Origin: Sternotherus odoratus
Lineage: Eukaryota > Chordata > Testudines > Kinosternidae
NCBI GenBank assembly: GCA_032164245.1
Contig: JAVMKO010000003.1
Location: 85,480,390 to 85,544,389 of the forward strand
Direction of reading: 5' to 3'
DNA length: 64,000 nt
Below are positions 45,671 through 57,710 of this stretch, in pieces. Every line of letters starts with the position of its first letter. Within the stretch, counting starts at the first letter, position 1. Both the position numbers and the translations under genes were made by a program. Under the pieces are notes generated by a model. The model was not told the origin of the DNA. It did not search any database and saw only the letters and a list, made by a program, of their open reading frames with translations.

Positions 45671-47490
45671 CTGGGGCCTTAACAGACAGGTGACATTTGA
45701 TGTATGTGGGAGGGGAGCCAAAGATACAATCAAATGTATATCCTTGTTACATACATACACACATTTGATTTTTTTATTATTATAAGTAGATAAATTATTA
45801 GTTATCCCCACCTGCTTCTGGAAAATTTCTTTTAAATGGTGAAAGAAAAGTTGGCATTGAGTAGGGATTTGAAGGAGAGAGCAGTAACCTTATCATTTCA
45901 GAGAGAGAGAGTCCAGTGAGTGTGAGGCAACATGGAAGAAGGGGCGGACATGTTTTTGAGTTGACCTGATGACTGGCTTGGGGTTTTTTTATTTTTGTTT
46001 TTTGCATCTTGAGCATCCAATTTAAACCATTCCAGTTCATCATGATCACATCACAATACGTAACAGTGGAGTAAGACTATATGAAGCCTGGATACAGCCC
46101 AACTTTTCGTGAAGTGCTCATGAATGTGTGCATTTCCTGACTAATTCTAATATATGACTTACAACAGTAGCAAACAGAAATAATTATTTCATCTGTTTCA
46201 TAGGACAATTTCATTTTTTAGTTTTTTTTTAATTCCATACAAACATATTAACATAGTCTACCCTCTAAGTGCGTTCCCAATATGCATGTTTTGGTACATT
46301 GCTATATAAGTGCTAAATCTGACTAGAGCTAATTGAATAGTGGGAACAATTGTATGTGATCATTCATTTGAATTCAAAAGCAAATTTTGATCTGATCATG
46401 TCCACAGTCCTTTCTGTGAAAACTCAACCACAATTGTTACAATTGTGAATACTCTAGAAAAACTAATTTTAAGACTGAATGCTTGAATATTTACTAAATT
46501 TTAGCAGTATAGTCACAAAGGAGTGACTTAGTCCCCTCCAGTAAACCCTGAGGGCATTATGGGCCAATGCTTGGTCCTGTAGAGAGCTAGTTGACTTGAG
46601 TTTTTGCCCAGGTTCAGTAGACATATGCCAACTGAGAAGACAGCCATGCTTTCTAGTAAACTAAGTTGATATTTTTTCCTGAGAGAATATTACAGAGTGC
46701 ACAGGACTCTGTCAGAATCATCCAACTTTTAAGAACTTCCTCTCATGAGATTTGATCTTGAGGACTTCAAAGTTGTCTGGGGGAGGGACATTTTCTGGAA
46801 AAGTATTGGCTTATCTGGAAGAAGGAGGAGTGCTATAGATATTCAGCAAATGAGGCTCTTAGCCTCTTGGGGAAAATTAGAGTCACCTGGTACTTGTCTT
46901 GCTTCTTTATTTAGTCTCTTCCAGATCAGTGGGAAAAGTTGTGGGGTACATAAAATAACTGCTATTCAGGGGACTGAGAAAGCCTCCTGATTACAGGTTT
47001 TTGGCTCGAGATATGTACTGTCCTGTGAGCAGGAAGTGATTGGATTGGGATGCAAACAGACGATGGAGGGAAGACAGCTGTAGGAGATACAGTTCTGAAG
47101 ATTTCCTGTTGAATGACTATTCCTCCAGTTACCCTGGAGGTTCTGTTTCCCCATAATGTGTAATATGGAAGAAAAGAGCTGATACTGGCACTAGCTAATA
47201 GATTAAGTCAGGGCAAATCCTGAAGGAGGCACCTTTCCAGAGGATGGCATTTTGACATCCACCCAGTTAAGGAATTTCACCTTTAAGGCAATGAAGACTT
47301 GGGAGCTGATGTTCTCTCTGCTCAACTAATGAGATAAAGTAAGTATAAATTGCTGAAGAATCCAAATATGATAAAGTGATCAGCTAAAAATAGCAGTATG
47401 CCCCAGATGGTATATGCCCAGGAATTCTGAATGCACTTAAGAATGAAGTGGCAGCTAGTAAAAAAAATATGTGATCTCTTATTAATGTCA
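45671..47490. other. Unassigned AT-rich stretch
   Basis: No gene or repeat recognised. Confidence 0.4.
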
Positions 47491-47500
47491 GTTTCTATAG

Positions 47501-47841
47501 CAGGGGTCCTTAAACTTAATTGCACCACAACCCCCTTCTGACAAAAAAATTGCTACGTGACTCCAAGAGAGGGGGCCAAAGCCTGAGTCTGCCTGAGTCC
47601 CACCACTCCCGGATGGGGGAAAAACCTGAGCCTCACCGTCCTGGGCAGGGAAGGGGTCAAAGCCCAAGCCAAAGGGCATCAGCCCTCGCTCAGGGGCTTG
47701 TAACCAGAGCCCCACTGCCCAGGGTTGTGAAGCTTGGGCTTCAGCCCCAAGCCCCAGCAAGTCTAAGCCAGCCCTGGCAATTTCATTAAAATAGGGTCAT
47801 GACCCACTTTCGGATCCTGACCCACTATTTGAGAACCGCTG
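47501..47841. mobile_element. hAT-like element
   Basis: The ends caggggtccttaaactt and tttgagaaccgctg match the hAT terminus of the element at 28840. The flanks ttctatag and tacaatag agree at 6 of 8 positions, as expected for a worn 8-bp duplication. Confidence 0.7.
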
Positions 47842-47849
47842 TACAATAG

Positions 47850-48640
47850 CAAAAGATTGGAGGGTAGCAACTACTGTACCTGCATTTTAAAAAGATATAG
47901 CAGTGATTGGGAGGATTATAGATGAGTTAGCCTTTCTTCTGCCCATGGCAATTTGGTTGAAGTGATAATTAAAACCAGAATTACAAAAGACCTAGATGTT
48001 CATGATACATTGGGGATATAATACGCATAGCTTTTGCAAGGGAAAATTGTGCCTTGCTAACCTATTCAAATCCTTGAATGTATCAATAAAATAGTGGATA
48101 AATGGGAATCAGATGGTATAATTTATTTAGATATATAAAGGCCTTTAACAAAGTCTCTCTCAGGAGGCTACTAAAGAAACTAAGTAGTTTTGATGTGAGA
48201 GTAAAGTATTGTCATGCAGAAAGTGGGTAAGAGACACAAAACAAAGAGTAGAAGAAAATGGTCAGTTTTCATTATGGAAAAGTTTAACTGTGGGATGCCT
48301 CAAATACTTGTGTTGGGTAGTATACTTACTAATAATGTGGGAAAGGGAGTGAACAGTGTACTAGTTGAGACTGGAGAGGGAACTTCAGCAGGACTTAACC
48401 AAGCTAGGCATATGGGTAACAGGATGACTGATGAAATTAAGCATTGCCTAAAACAAAGGGATACATATTGGAAGAAATAATTTCAACTATTTGTACATTT
48501 TATTGAAATCTAAGTTACATAAACTCAGGGGAAAGACCTGGGCATCACCCTTCACAGCGAAGAAAGACCTCTGCTCAATGTGTAGTGGTGGTCAAAAAGC
48601 AAACAAAATGTTAAGATTCTTGATAAAGTATGCTTAGAAC
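47850..48640 (+). pseudogene. CR1-type LINE reverse-transcriptase remnant
   Basis: The plus-strand translation across frames gives IIYLDI then AFNKVSLRRLLKKLSS, a worn form of the CR1 block YLDFQKAFDKVPHxRLLxKL. It continues with pieces matching the GVPQGSxLGP and GKGVNS (for EKGVNS) region. The YxDD catalytic centre is not recoverable. The copy is interrupted by many stops and short gaps, has no poly(A)-type end and is old. It is in opposite orientation to the CR1 fragments at 17.7 and 24.2 kb. Confidence 0.65.
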
Positions 48641-50080
48641 CAAGGAGGGCCTCCTGACTCCCATCCCCTACCCACTGGACTATGTGTCTCTCTACCAAGG
48701 CCCCTTCTTTGAATTTGATTAAAGGCTTTAAATATCAGGAACCCTGAGGTTGTTCTAGTTGTAAGGACCCTGAGTGGTGAATGGAGCTAGAAACTTGCAC
48801 CTGGGCAGAATACAGTTTGACTAGTTGCATTTTATGCCATGAATTGTCTATCAGCTCTACCTCAAGTTTGTCATTTTGTGCTCAGCCGCCTTTGTTATAC
48901 ACCTGTACTGAAGATGGAAGGGAAAGAAATTCTGGAGCCATTAGAACATAACACCAATCAATCTCATTTCCTTCCTTTTACTTACCATTTAAAAATTCAA
49001 ATCAATGGGCTTCTGAGGCTTGGTGGGTGGCACGTGCTTGAAGAAGCAGCTGGGGAGCAATATACTCAATGCAGTAAGAGGTGATATCACAAACTCTACA
49101 CACCTAGGGTGCCAGTTATTAATCTCTTGGTAAATGTGTTCCCATTTGAACTGTCTGTCTCTTTTGTGAGATCCAATAATCTTTGCTTTTTCTCCTTTTC
49201 TAGGACTAATTTTCCAAATCATTAATTTTCAGTGGCCAGGCTTCAATTAGCTTAATCAGGCATTGATTAGATTTCTCAACTCCCTGACATTTATTTTCCA
49301 CCTTGCCTATATGGTTCCATGACTCCATTACCCGATTGTTCACTTATTGCGTATTAGGTTTATTACTCTCCATTAAGATTACCTGATGAGAGGTCTCTTT
49401 AGCCATCCAACTAGCCATTTCCATTAGCGATGCTGTCATTTCTCAGTCAAGGCCAGATTCTACCATCCTTACACTGAATAGTGCTTTCTTCTAAGTCGTG
49501 CCTTTCCTCACAGAGCAAGGTATTATTTACCATGAGACGTGGTAGCAGACTGACCAAAAAGGAAAGTGTTTGAGTTGGCACATTCTTCATAATCATTGTT
49601 TAAAAACTTGTGAGCCTTAGAAAACTTACCATAGAAGCAGACTGCTGTTATTTTGCATCATATACAATGTCCCTTCAGTTTCCATTATTGTTTTCAGCTG
49701 CTTTTGTCAGTTTTAAGACCTACACTATTAAAATAAGAATAAAAATCTTCAGCATAATACTTTTTCATAAACAATACTCCCACTTGCTGAGGGAAATTCA
49801 TTAACTGATGCAGCTTCACAGTGCATTGTTTTTGCTGCCCTCATCTCATGAAGACATCTAACTCCCTTCCTTTATTCCTGTAAGGATTTCACAGATACCA
49901 TATGTGTTACGATAGCTAAATCTTCATTCTGAAGTGTAAACTTTATTATTAGTAGTAAAAATAATAATTTGATTTCTGTTTAATAATAGTTCCAAAAGTT
50001 CAGCGTTAGCACAGACTAATGATTGATAAAATCAAACATAGTTTTAAGACATGATTTGCCTAACTACATAGTACACATGG
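48641..50080. other. Non-coding stretch
   Basis: No gene. The part 49110-49460 lacks recognised repeats and is dense in homeodomain-type ATTA/TTAAT sites (see findings). Confidence 0.45.
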
Positions 50081-50290
50081 TGTAATGTCCAGAGACACGA
50101 ATTAAAGTCAGGACTCCTGGGTTTTGATTTTACCTCTGTCACTATGTGGCAAAGGGAAAGTAAAAACAAAACCAGATACCTGTGTTCTTCAGTCTTCCTC
50201 TTTATAAAATGAGAATAAAATAGGACTTTGATCTTTGAGCTCTCTGGATAAGCTCCTCATATAAAAAAGTAGTATTGTAATACACCTCAA
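50081..50290. repeat. MIR-like SINE
   Basis: aaagtcaggactcctgggtt, then ttgattttacctctgtcact, then tttataaaatgagaataaaa is the standard MIR/CORE-SINE order. Confidence 0.65.
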
Positions 50291-50820
50291 TGCATTTCAT
50301 TGTATATTTGTAGCATAATACATAATCACATTCCAGTACTAGTACATGCGTATGCCTCTTTATTTAAATTATTAAAAGATATTTCTACAGACTTGTATTT
50401 CACCTCTTTCCTTTGAATTGTGACCAATAATAGTAGGAACATTAGTTTCAGGCCTTTACCCTCTCATTTTTATTAGGCAAATTTCATTTATTTTTTTAAC
50501 CCTTTTCATGGTCCTTTTGTTCCTTACTGACTATGGAGAATAGTGATTGCATTCAGTTCATTATTACTATTTTACATTCACTTCCTCTGGCCTTATTCCC
50601 CTTTTTAAAGAGTCTGTTGCAAATCACAAGTACATCACTTGTATGCGTGCATACTTGGCTTGCTGTGTCGACAGTGTGTGTACTCACCAGAAATATTTGT
50701 GAAGATCAGCAGTGCACTCCTTGAAGTAATCCCAGGGTGCAATCCGCTACTTTCCAGCACACTGTCTTTTGGGGAAATTTTGCAATGCATGGTGAGTCAG
50801 AAATGGATCATGCAGGGGTG
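50291..50820. other. Unassigned stretch
   Basis: No gene or repeat recognised. Confidence 0.4.
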
Positions 50821-50828
50821 AATGGGAA

Positions 50829-51381
50829 CAGGGCCGGCGACAGAAATTTGGGGGCCCCCTACTCTGATAGTTTGGGGGGCCCCCCAGCCCAGCCGGGGCC
50901 CCCCCCAGCCCAGCCGACAGTGGCTGGGCCCCCCCCCAGCCCAGCCGCCCCCCAGTCCAGCCGACAGCGGCTGGGGAGCCCCCAGCCCAGCCGGCGCTCC
51001 CCCCCCAGCTGACAGCGGCTGCCCCCCCCCGCCCAGCCGCCCCCCCCAGCCCAGCCGGCGCTCCCCCCCCAGCTGACAGCGGCTGGGGAGCCCCCAGCCC
51101 AGCCGTCCCCCCCCCAGCCCAGCTGGCGCCCCCCCCCAGCTGACAGCTGGCCGCAGCTAGGAGCGAGAGCCCGGAAGCAGCATGAGCTGCCCTTGCTGCT
51201 CCCTCTACCCCTCCCCAGACTGAGCCGCTGCTGCCGGCCGGGCTCACTGCTCGGCCGGGGACACACGCTCGTCCGGGGGAGAGCCGCGCCGGATGACTAC
51301 GGGTAGAGCTGTACCGGGGGCCCCCTAAAGTGCGGGGCCCGGTACAGCTCTACCCGTAGTACCCCCCTGTCGCCGGCCCTG
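50829..51381. mobile_element. hAT non-autonomous element with perfect ends
   Basis: Perfect 15-bp inverted termini CAGGGCCGGCGACAG bound the element. It is flanked by a perfect 8-bp target duplication aatgggaa (50821-50828 and 51382-51389). The interior at 50880-51140 is a C-rich tandem block built on cccagcccagccgacagcgg. The right third is fold-back around gggtagagctgtaccgggg / ccggtacagctctaccc. Intact ends suggest a relatively young insertion. Open frames inside are composition artefacts. Confidence 0.92.
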
Positions 51382-51533
51382 AATGGGAACAAGGAGTCAA
51401 CTTCTCACCCCATAATGTCAGCCCAACTGTCTCCATCCCATAATGCCATCTATATCCCATAATTTTCACGCCTTTTTAATAATCCCACAAACCCATGTGG
51501 CCCAACTTCCTGTCCACCATTTCTGACAGAAGC
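51382..51533. other. Flank of Harbinger element
   Basis: Short non-coding leader with repeated cccataat motifs (three between 51409 and 51462). No clear Harbinger terminal repeat was found. Confidence 0.35.
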
Positions 51534-52751
51534 ATGAAGCCTGCACAGCTCTTCACTATTGTCATGAGCATTGCAAGCACAGGATGCACAATCCTGCAGT
51601 ATTTGCAGAACCAAATCAGCAGGGGAACATGACCGTTTCTTGGAGGACAGATTGTTGTGGTACACAGCAAAAACCTATTCAAGGTTTCTGGGAGCATTCA
51701 CAGAGCAGCTGCAGATGGTGGGCCTGAGAAACAAGCCCTAGCTGGTGGGACCTCTTCATAATGCAGGCTTGGGATGATGAGCAATGGCTACAGAACTTTT
51801 GGATGCACAAGGCCACATTCCTGGATCCGTGCGCTGAGCTCAGCCCTCCAACACAGGGACACCAAAACAACAGCTGCATTGCCAGCGGAGAAGTGAGTGG
51901 CAATCGCACTGTGGAAATTTGCAGTGCCAGGTTGCTGCCAAACAGTTGGGAATCAGTTTGGAGTACGGAAATCCACCTCAGAGGCCGTTGTTCTGCAAGT
52001 GAACAGGGCCATCAATCACCTCCTGCTACTCAGGACTATGACTCTGGGCACTGTGCAGGACATAGTGGATGGAGTTGAAGAAATGGGATTCCCTAGTTGT
52101 GGGGAGGTGTTAGATGACATACATGTCCCTGTTTTGGCACCTGACCACCTTGCCACAGAGTACATCTACAGAAAGGGCTACTTTTCTATGGTAATGCAAG
52201 CATTAGTAGATCACCAGGGCCACCTCACTGACATCAATGTTGGCTGCTCAGGGTGCTCGCATTTTTAAGAACACAGGACTGTTCAGAAAGCTGCAAGCAG
52301 GGACTTTCTTGCATGACCAGTGGATTGCCATTGGGAATATTGAAATGCCAATAGTGCTCCTGGTCACCAGTCTACACATTGCTCCCTTAGCTTATGAAGC
52401 CGTACACCGGCCACCTCAACAGCACCAAGGAATGATTCACCTACCAACTTAGAAGATGCACAATGACAGTTGAATGGGCTTATGGTTGACTGAAGGGATG
52501 CTGGCATTGTTTACACACCAGATTGGATCTCAGTGAGAAAAATATCCCAATGGTTATAGCGGCCTGCTGTATCCGGCATAATATCTATGAAACAAAGGGA
52601 GGGAACCTTTCCACCAGGATAGAGAATAGAAGTGGAGCAGTTGTCTGTTGAGTTTGAACAGCCAGACCCAAGGGCTATTAGAATATCTGAATGTGGAGAT
52701 CTACGGCTCAGGGAGGCTGTGAAAGATCATTTTAACAGTGAGTTACGTTAA
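51534..52751 (+). pseudogene. PIF/Harbinger transposase (HARBI1-like) pseudogene
   Basis: A near full-length DDE_4 transposase can be followed across frames. It starts MKPAQLFTIVMS, then VAIALWKFAVPGCCQTVGNQ (helix-turn-helix type region), DIVDGVEEMGFPSCG, LDDIHVPVLAPDHLATEYI, RKGYFSMVMQALVDH, and ARIFKNTGLFRKLQAGTF, then IGNIEMPIVLL. It continues with TMTVEWAYG*LKG and ENIPMV-type IAACC...HNI and ends EAVKDHFNSELR-stop at 52751. The first catalytic Asp (in LDD) and the Glu (in TVEWAYG) survive. The middle DPAYP block is lost to HIAP-like sequence. Several stops and frameshifts inactivate it. Related active proteins cut and paste DNA with 3-bp target duplications. Domestication is unlikely given the breaks. 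Confidence 0.88.
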
Positions 52752-52819
52752 TGCATTTTGTTGTACTATGATCTACTTGGCCCTGCTCTTTTGTGGCCTG
52801 TAAGAAGTGGTCAGTGTGG

Positions 52820-53075
52820 GGTATTGTGGTACAGCTGCTGGAAGACTTCTACGGTTGACGTAGGTAACACAATGTCTACATAGGCACAGCTTCGACTTCC
52901 GTACATTTACCTCGGCTCAGCACCTTGTGGGGAAATGGTGTTACTATGTCGGTGTAATGGGCCATTTACATCGGTGGGAGACAAATTTAAGTGTAGACAC
53001 ATGAACAACTAGGTTGACACAAGGCAGCTTACATTTTACATAGCTTTATAGTGTAGACCCGGCCCTAGACTATTA
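52820..53075. mobile_element. MITE with worn ends
   Basis: taggttgacacaaggcagct, then tatagtgtagacccggccct is the right end of a turtle MITE with recurrent gtgtagac motifs. The left end near 52820 is unclear. It lies directly after the Harbinger pseudogene. Confidence 0.5.
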
Positions 53076-54814
53076 ATAGTGCTGTATGAATGGATCCTGG
53101 GGGAAGGTGCTCGTAATCCTTAAGGAACTATTGTGAGGCTCTCCTTGCTCAGGAATCCATTCAACCTAATCAACTATCAACATGTTTCTCATTTTCCCTT
53201 TTTCTGTGCAAGGTCATTAAGAGGTTGTGGATGGATGACACAGTAAATATCAATCTTTTAAAATGTGGCCTATCTTGCCATTGACCACAAGATTTTATGG
53301 CCATCTGTGATCCCTAACACACGTGGAAGTGTAGATGCCCTTGAGTGATTCTGTTCTTTTCTTCTGAGAGGTTCCTGAGAGGTTTCCAGAGGGTAGCGTT
53401 GGGAATGACACTTGGGCCTCAAGGGACGCCTTTAGTGGAGTATCACAGGAATCTGTCCAATGTGTACATAAAAGCGTGACGGAGGGTTAGTGAGAACACA
53501 CAGATCTTCAGTGCAGGGGGTTGTTAGACCTGTGCCACTGCTGAATGCTCAGGTAGGAGCTGTAGCCAATGTTGCTTCCTTTCTCCCTCCTCCCACATTT
53601 GCACTTGGTAAGGCAATTGTAATGATTTATTTAATATACAGACCCTAAAACACTTATATCCATGTCTTTGTCATCTCAGGACTAATCTACAGTAATGGAG
53701 GTGGAACAATATCTGGAGCCCATTTGAAAACTGAAGTTGGGTGACTGCTTGGTTATTGAACCAAGTTTCTCACAGAGAGCTTGCTACACTGCAGAGTTGG
53801 CAGCTCAAATTGAAGCTCAAGTTATTGGTTTTAATGAGACCTGCTTAGAACACAGACCAAATTTCAGGAAAATTACCCCACCATTTCACTGCAATTTTTC
53901 ATCATAACATTGTTTCTGCTTAAATTTTCTGAGCAGCTTTAAACTGAAACAGTTTGTAACCCATTTCCTGAGAAAGTCTCTCTCTCACTATGAGATATTA
54001 GCAAAGCTGTAAATTTCAACAGTGGCAGTCATTTTAAATGAAACATTCTGGCTGTCAGAGCTTTTTGTTTGAAGACTCCTTATCTTTGGAACTTGGCTTC
54101 CCCAGCTTTTCTATAGGCATTTGTGGAAAGGTTGGGTTGATGGACTGAGAAGCAGAGGTTTGGGTTTGTGTCTGTGTATGTGTGGGGGAGGCTTACATGG
54201 CAATTCAATTAATAGAGCACTGGTTAGAATTTTTAAATTTTATAAAGTGCCGAGGGCCCGATTCTTACTGGTGCCAAGCATTCACAAGTTCAGTTGACTT
54301 CAGTGGAAACTGTGTGTGCTCAGCGCATTTAAAAAGTAGGCTCCAAGAGTCGGAGATTGGTGCTATATAATCTAATTATATACACAACATAAATAATATG
54401 CTCCAAGCTTCCTTTGACTGGAGAAAGTCAGGATGTATCCCCTTTTCAAACTACGCACCAGTACACAAAGTGTCTTATTCCACAGGGTTTTACCTTTCTG
54501 CCTCCGCAGTACTCCCACTCTTTTTGTTGTGTTTGTTCATAAACAACCAAATAGAAGTCAGTGCAAGTATGAGACTCTGATAATCCTCATATTAATGACA
54601 TAATAGATTGTAGGGCCCCACAGGGATGCACTATCTACTGTGTCAATAGGTTTTGTGTATTAAAATATAGTAATTTGTGTAATTTATGTACTATAGCTCC
54701 CATCTGAAAAACTCTTAGAAACATGAGTTTCTTTGCACATAGGCACAGTCCCACTGAATTCAACAGAACAACTTATAATTCGTGAGAGTGTACAAGATTG
54801 GAGCCATAGAATGC
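53076..54814. other. Mostly unassigned stretch
   Basis: No gene. A SINE-tail-like segment (agggcccgattcttactggt, then gttgacttcagtggaaactg) lies at about 54250-54312. Confidence 0.4.
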
Positions 54815-54822
54815 ATTCACAG

Positions 54823-54945
54823 TAGGGTGACCAGACAGCAAGTGTGAAAAATTGGGCTGGGGGTCGGGGATAATAGGCACCTATAGAAGAAATTGCCCCA
54901 AATATCGGGACTGTCCCTAAAAAATAGGGATGTCTGGTCACCCTA
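54823..54945. mobile_element. 123-bp hAT-type MITE
   Basis: The ends TAGGGTGACCAGACA and TGTCTGGTCACCCTA are perfect 15-bp inverted repeats. They are flanked by a perfect 8-bp duplication attcacag (54815-54822 and 54946-54953). Confidence 0.9.
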
Positions 54946-55049
54946 ATTCACAGTACCACACATACTTGAAGATAAATTAGATGCTTCATCATGCTCAATG
55001 TTTGCAGGTTGATTCTATATATGGGCTGTTTTAAAGATACAGTTATGAT

Positions 55050-55523
55050 TAAGGCTAAGATTTTTTTCATGGTTATTTTTAGTAAAAGTCATGGACAGGT
55101 CACAGGCAATAAACAAACATTCATGGCCCCTGTGACCTGTGTGTGACTTTTGCTGCTGTGGCTCCAGGGTTTCCCCTGCCATCGGGATGGCTGGGAGCTG
55201 TGGGGTTCCTCCTTTGCCAGCGGCAGCTGGGAGCTGCAGGGTGACCATATTTCCCCAAGAGAAAACAGAACCTCCCAGCACCTCGCGTGAGGCTGTTGCC
55301 CATCACTGGAATCCTGAGGAGGGCCCCCTCAGGAGTCTGTCATCTGTGACTGGAACCTTGCAAGGGGGGCCGTCGCCTGTCGCTGCTGTCTCCAGAACCC
55401 TGCCAGGGCCCTGCTGTTTGCCAGCTCCAGAGTCTGGCAAGTCCTGGAGATAAAGTAGAGAATGTCCTGGGGGTCTCTGGAAGTCACGGAGTCCCTGACT
55501 TCCGTGACATAAACGTAGCCTTA
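55050..55523. mobile_element. hAT-type element, 474 bp
   Basis: Termini TAAGGCTA and TAGCCTTA lie within longer imperfect inverted repeats. They are flanked by a perfect 8-bp duplication gttatgat (55042-55049 and 55524-55531). Interior segments gggagctg and gtcacggagtccctgacttccgtgac-like palindromes are non-coding. Confidence 0.87.
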
Positions 55524-55531
55524 GTTATGAT

Positions 55532-56763
55532 AAATTGGGTAACTAGAATTAACTTCTTATCATGAGCATGTGGTGTGCCAAAATGGTGCCATCTATGATG
55601 AAGACAACTGCAGCTACTACCATATGGAGGATGCTTTGCATGAAGACATCAGTGCAGACAGTATATTAATAGCAGGCTTCACCGTTTGTTTGAGAACTCG
55701 GATTCTGAATTGCAGATGTTGGGTTTCTGAGTTGCTCTCATCAGTGTACCGCTGACTACTGTGCCATTAATAAAACACTGCGAAGCTTTGTGATGTTGAC
55801 CTGAGCTTTTGGATTTTAGTTTTGTCCTGCAAATTAATAAATTACCTTACAGCTAGGTACTCATTTTTTACCTTCAGATGTGTCTACACAGCTGAACTTC
55901 TACTGAAGTCAAAGGGCTAGTCTTGAAATGCCTACGGCTGAAGTGGCTGTTCAGAGGAGTGATGGGGAGTAACCTACCCTGCTGCAAGGTTTTGTTAGGG
56001 CTACTTGGGTCACAGTTCTGAGTCCCCTGCAGAGTTAAGGCTCTGCCGTGCTCTGGCTCTTCCCAGCATGGTAGCTAGGACAGGGAGCGGGTGGAATCAT
56101 GGCTCTGTCACCACTTATGCTCTAGCAATTGGAACTGGCTGGGCGTGAGGTTAGAAGTGAGCTGAGCTTTATCAAAACTGCAAAAACAAAAAACAAAAAA
56201 AGATTCTTCTTCCTCTGCCCTGATCAAGAAAAGAGCAGGGGAGGGATTGTGTCAGTCACAGCTCCTTCTCAATGCTCCTCCTGTTGAGGTACAGCTACAT
56301 GCTGAGCCTCAGGGTTCAGCCTAGCCCCAAAGGAGTTGAACATAGGGGTTTGAGCACGGAATTTGATCCTTATAGATTCTGTTGTTTCAAAACACACAAA
56401 ATTTGACTCAGAACAAACCCCTGGACACACTCCCTGCATCCCCTCCTCCCTACACTTTATTGAGTAGTTTGAATACAAACTTTGTGGCTCTCTATAAAAT
56501 AGGAGCTGTACAATTTTCGTTTTCATAAAATGGCTCACATTTTGCTTGTCTCCAAAAAATGATAAATTTTAGGCTTATTACTGTGAGCATTAATGCTGTG
56601 AATTAGAAATGACTGCATACATCATTAACTGCTTCAACTTATGTGATAATTAGAAATGAGAAGACATATTTTCTGACTAAAAATGAGAATGGATATGATA
56701 CATTTTGCCAGGATCTGAGTGGAAAGAATAATTTATTGCACTAAGATTATGTACATTAGAAAT
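55532..56763. other. Unassigned stretch
   Basis: No gene is supported. The short open frames have no known domain. Confidence 0.4.
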
Positions 56764-57710
56764 ATATATATATAAAAGTCAAATGGTGTATGCGTGCGTG
56801 TATGTATGCGTGTATGTACGTGCACTTACTCCTTCCACACCGTTTGAGCTAGAGACTTGAAATTTGGTACAGTTATAGGTCTTCGGGTCCTAATCAGGGT
56901 AAGAGTCAAAAAAATTTCAAATCTCACCTCTGACGCCCCCCAGGGGTGAAATTATTTAAAGGCCAATCACATCAGCTGGGCAGCAGCTGGTCTCTGTGAC
57001 ATAGTTATGATGTCATAATACCCCCTCCAACGGACCCCGCACTCGCTCAGCTCTCTGCCCCCTCCCCCCTCCAACGGACCCGAGTTGGGTTTGGTCAGAG
57101 GGTAAGTGAGGTAGGGGTGTCGGGTTTGGTTGGGGGGTGAGGTGGGGGTGTTGGGTTTGGTCGGGGGGTGAGGTGGGGGTGTTGGGTTTGGTCTGGGGGG
57201 GTGGGAAGGTGTCGGGGTGGGTGAGGGGTGAGGGGTGGGTGTTGGGGTTGGTCAGGGGGTGTTGGGTTTGGTGGGGGGCAAGGTGGGGGTGTTGGGTTTG
57301 GTTGGGGGGGTGAGGAGGGGGGTCGGGGTTGGTCGAGGGGTAAGTGAGGTGTGGGTGTCGGGTTTGATTGTGGTGGTAGGTAGGGGTGTCAGGTTTGGTT
57401 GGGGGGGAAAGTGAGGTGGGTGTGTCAGGTTTGGTCTACGGGGGGTGAGGTGTGGGTGTTGGTCAGGGGGTGTTGGGGTTGGTAGGGGGTGACGTGGTGG
57501 TGTTGGGTTTGGGTGGGGGGGTGAAAATGTGAGTCGGGGTTGGTCGAGTGGTAAGTGAGGTGGGGGTGTCGGGTTTGGTCAGGGGGGTGAGGTGGGGGTG
57601 TCAGGTTTGCTCTCTGCCCCCTCCCCTCTCCAACGGACCCCGCACTCGCTTAGCTCTCTGCCCCCTCCCCACCTCTGACGGACCTGAGCAACGCCGGGTA
57701 TTTTTGCTAG
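56764..57710 (+). mobile_element. Helitron-like non-autonomous element
   Basis: The right end ggtatttttgctag followed by host T fits a Helitron 3' terminus (CTRR then T). The left region (tatataaaagtcaaatggtg, then ccttccacaccgtttgagct and cttgaaatttggtac) resembles Helitron 5' parts I recall from other animals. No Rep/helicase is present. Flanks on both sides are AT microsatellite, consistent with A/T insertion. The exact 5' end is uncertain. Confidence 0.6.
57080..57610 (+). repeat. G-rich minisatellite inside the Helitron-like element
   Basis: Tandem units of about 31-33 bp, type gtgttgggtttggtcggggg then gtgaggtggg, with variants. Many runs of four or more G on one strand suggest quadruplex potential. 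Confidence 0.85.

Noticed and set aside
50737..51266. Pro/Ala- or Gly-rich frames on both strands
   Set aside because: They are by-products of the tandem CCCAGCCCAGCC interior of the hAT element.
57080..57610. Regular repeats as a CRISPR array
   Set aside because: Units are contiguous G-rich minisatellite repeats without unique spacers, in a vertebrate genome.
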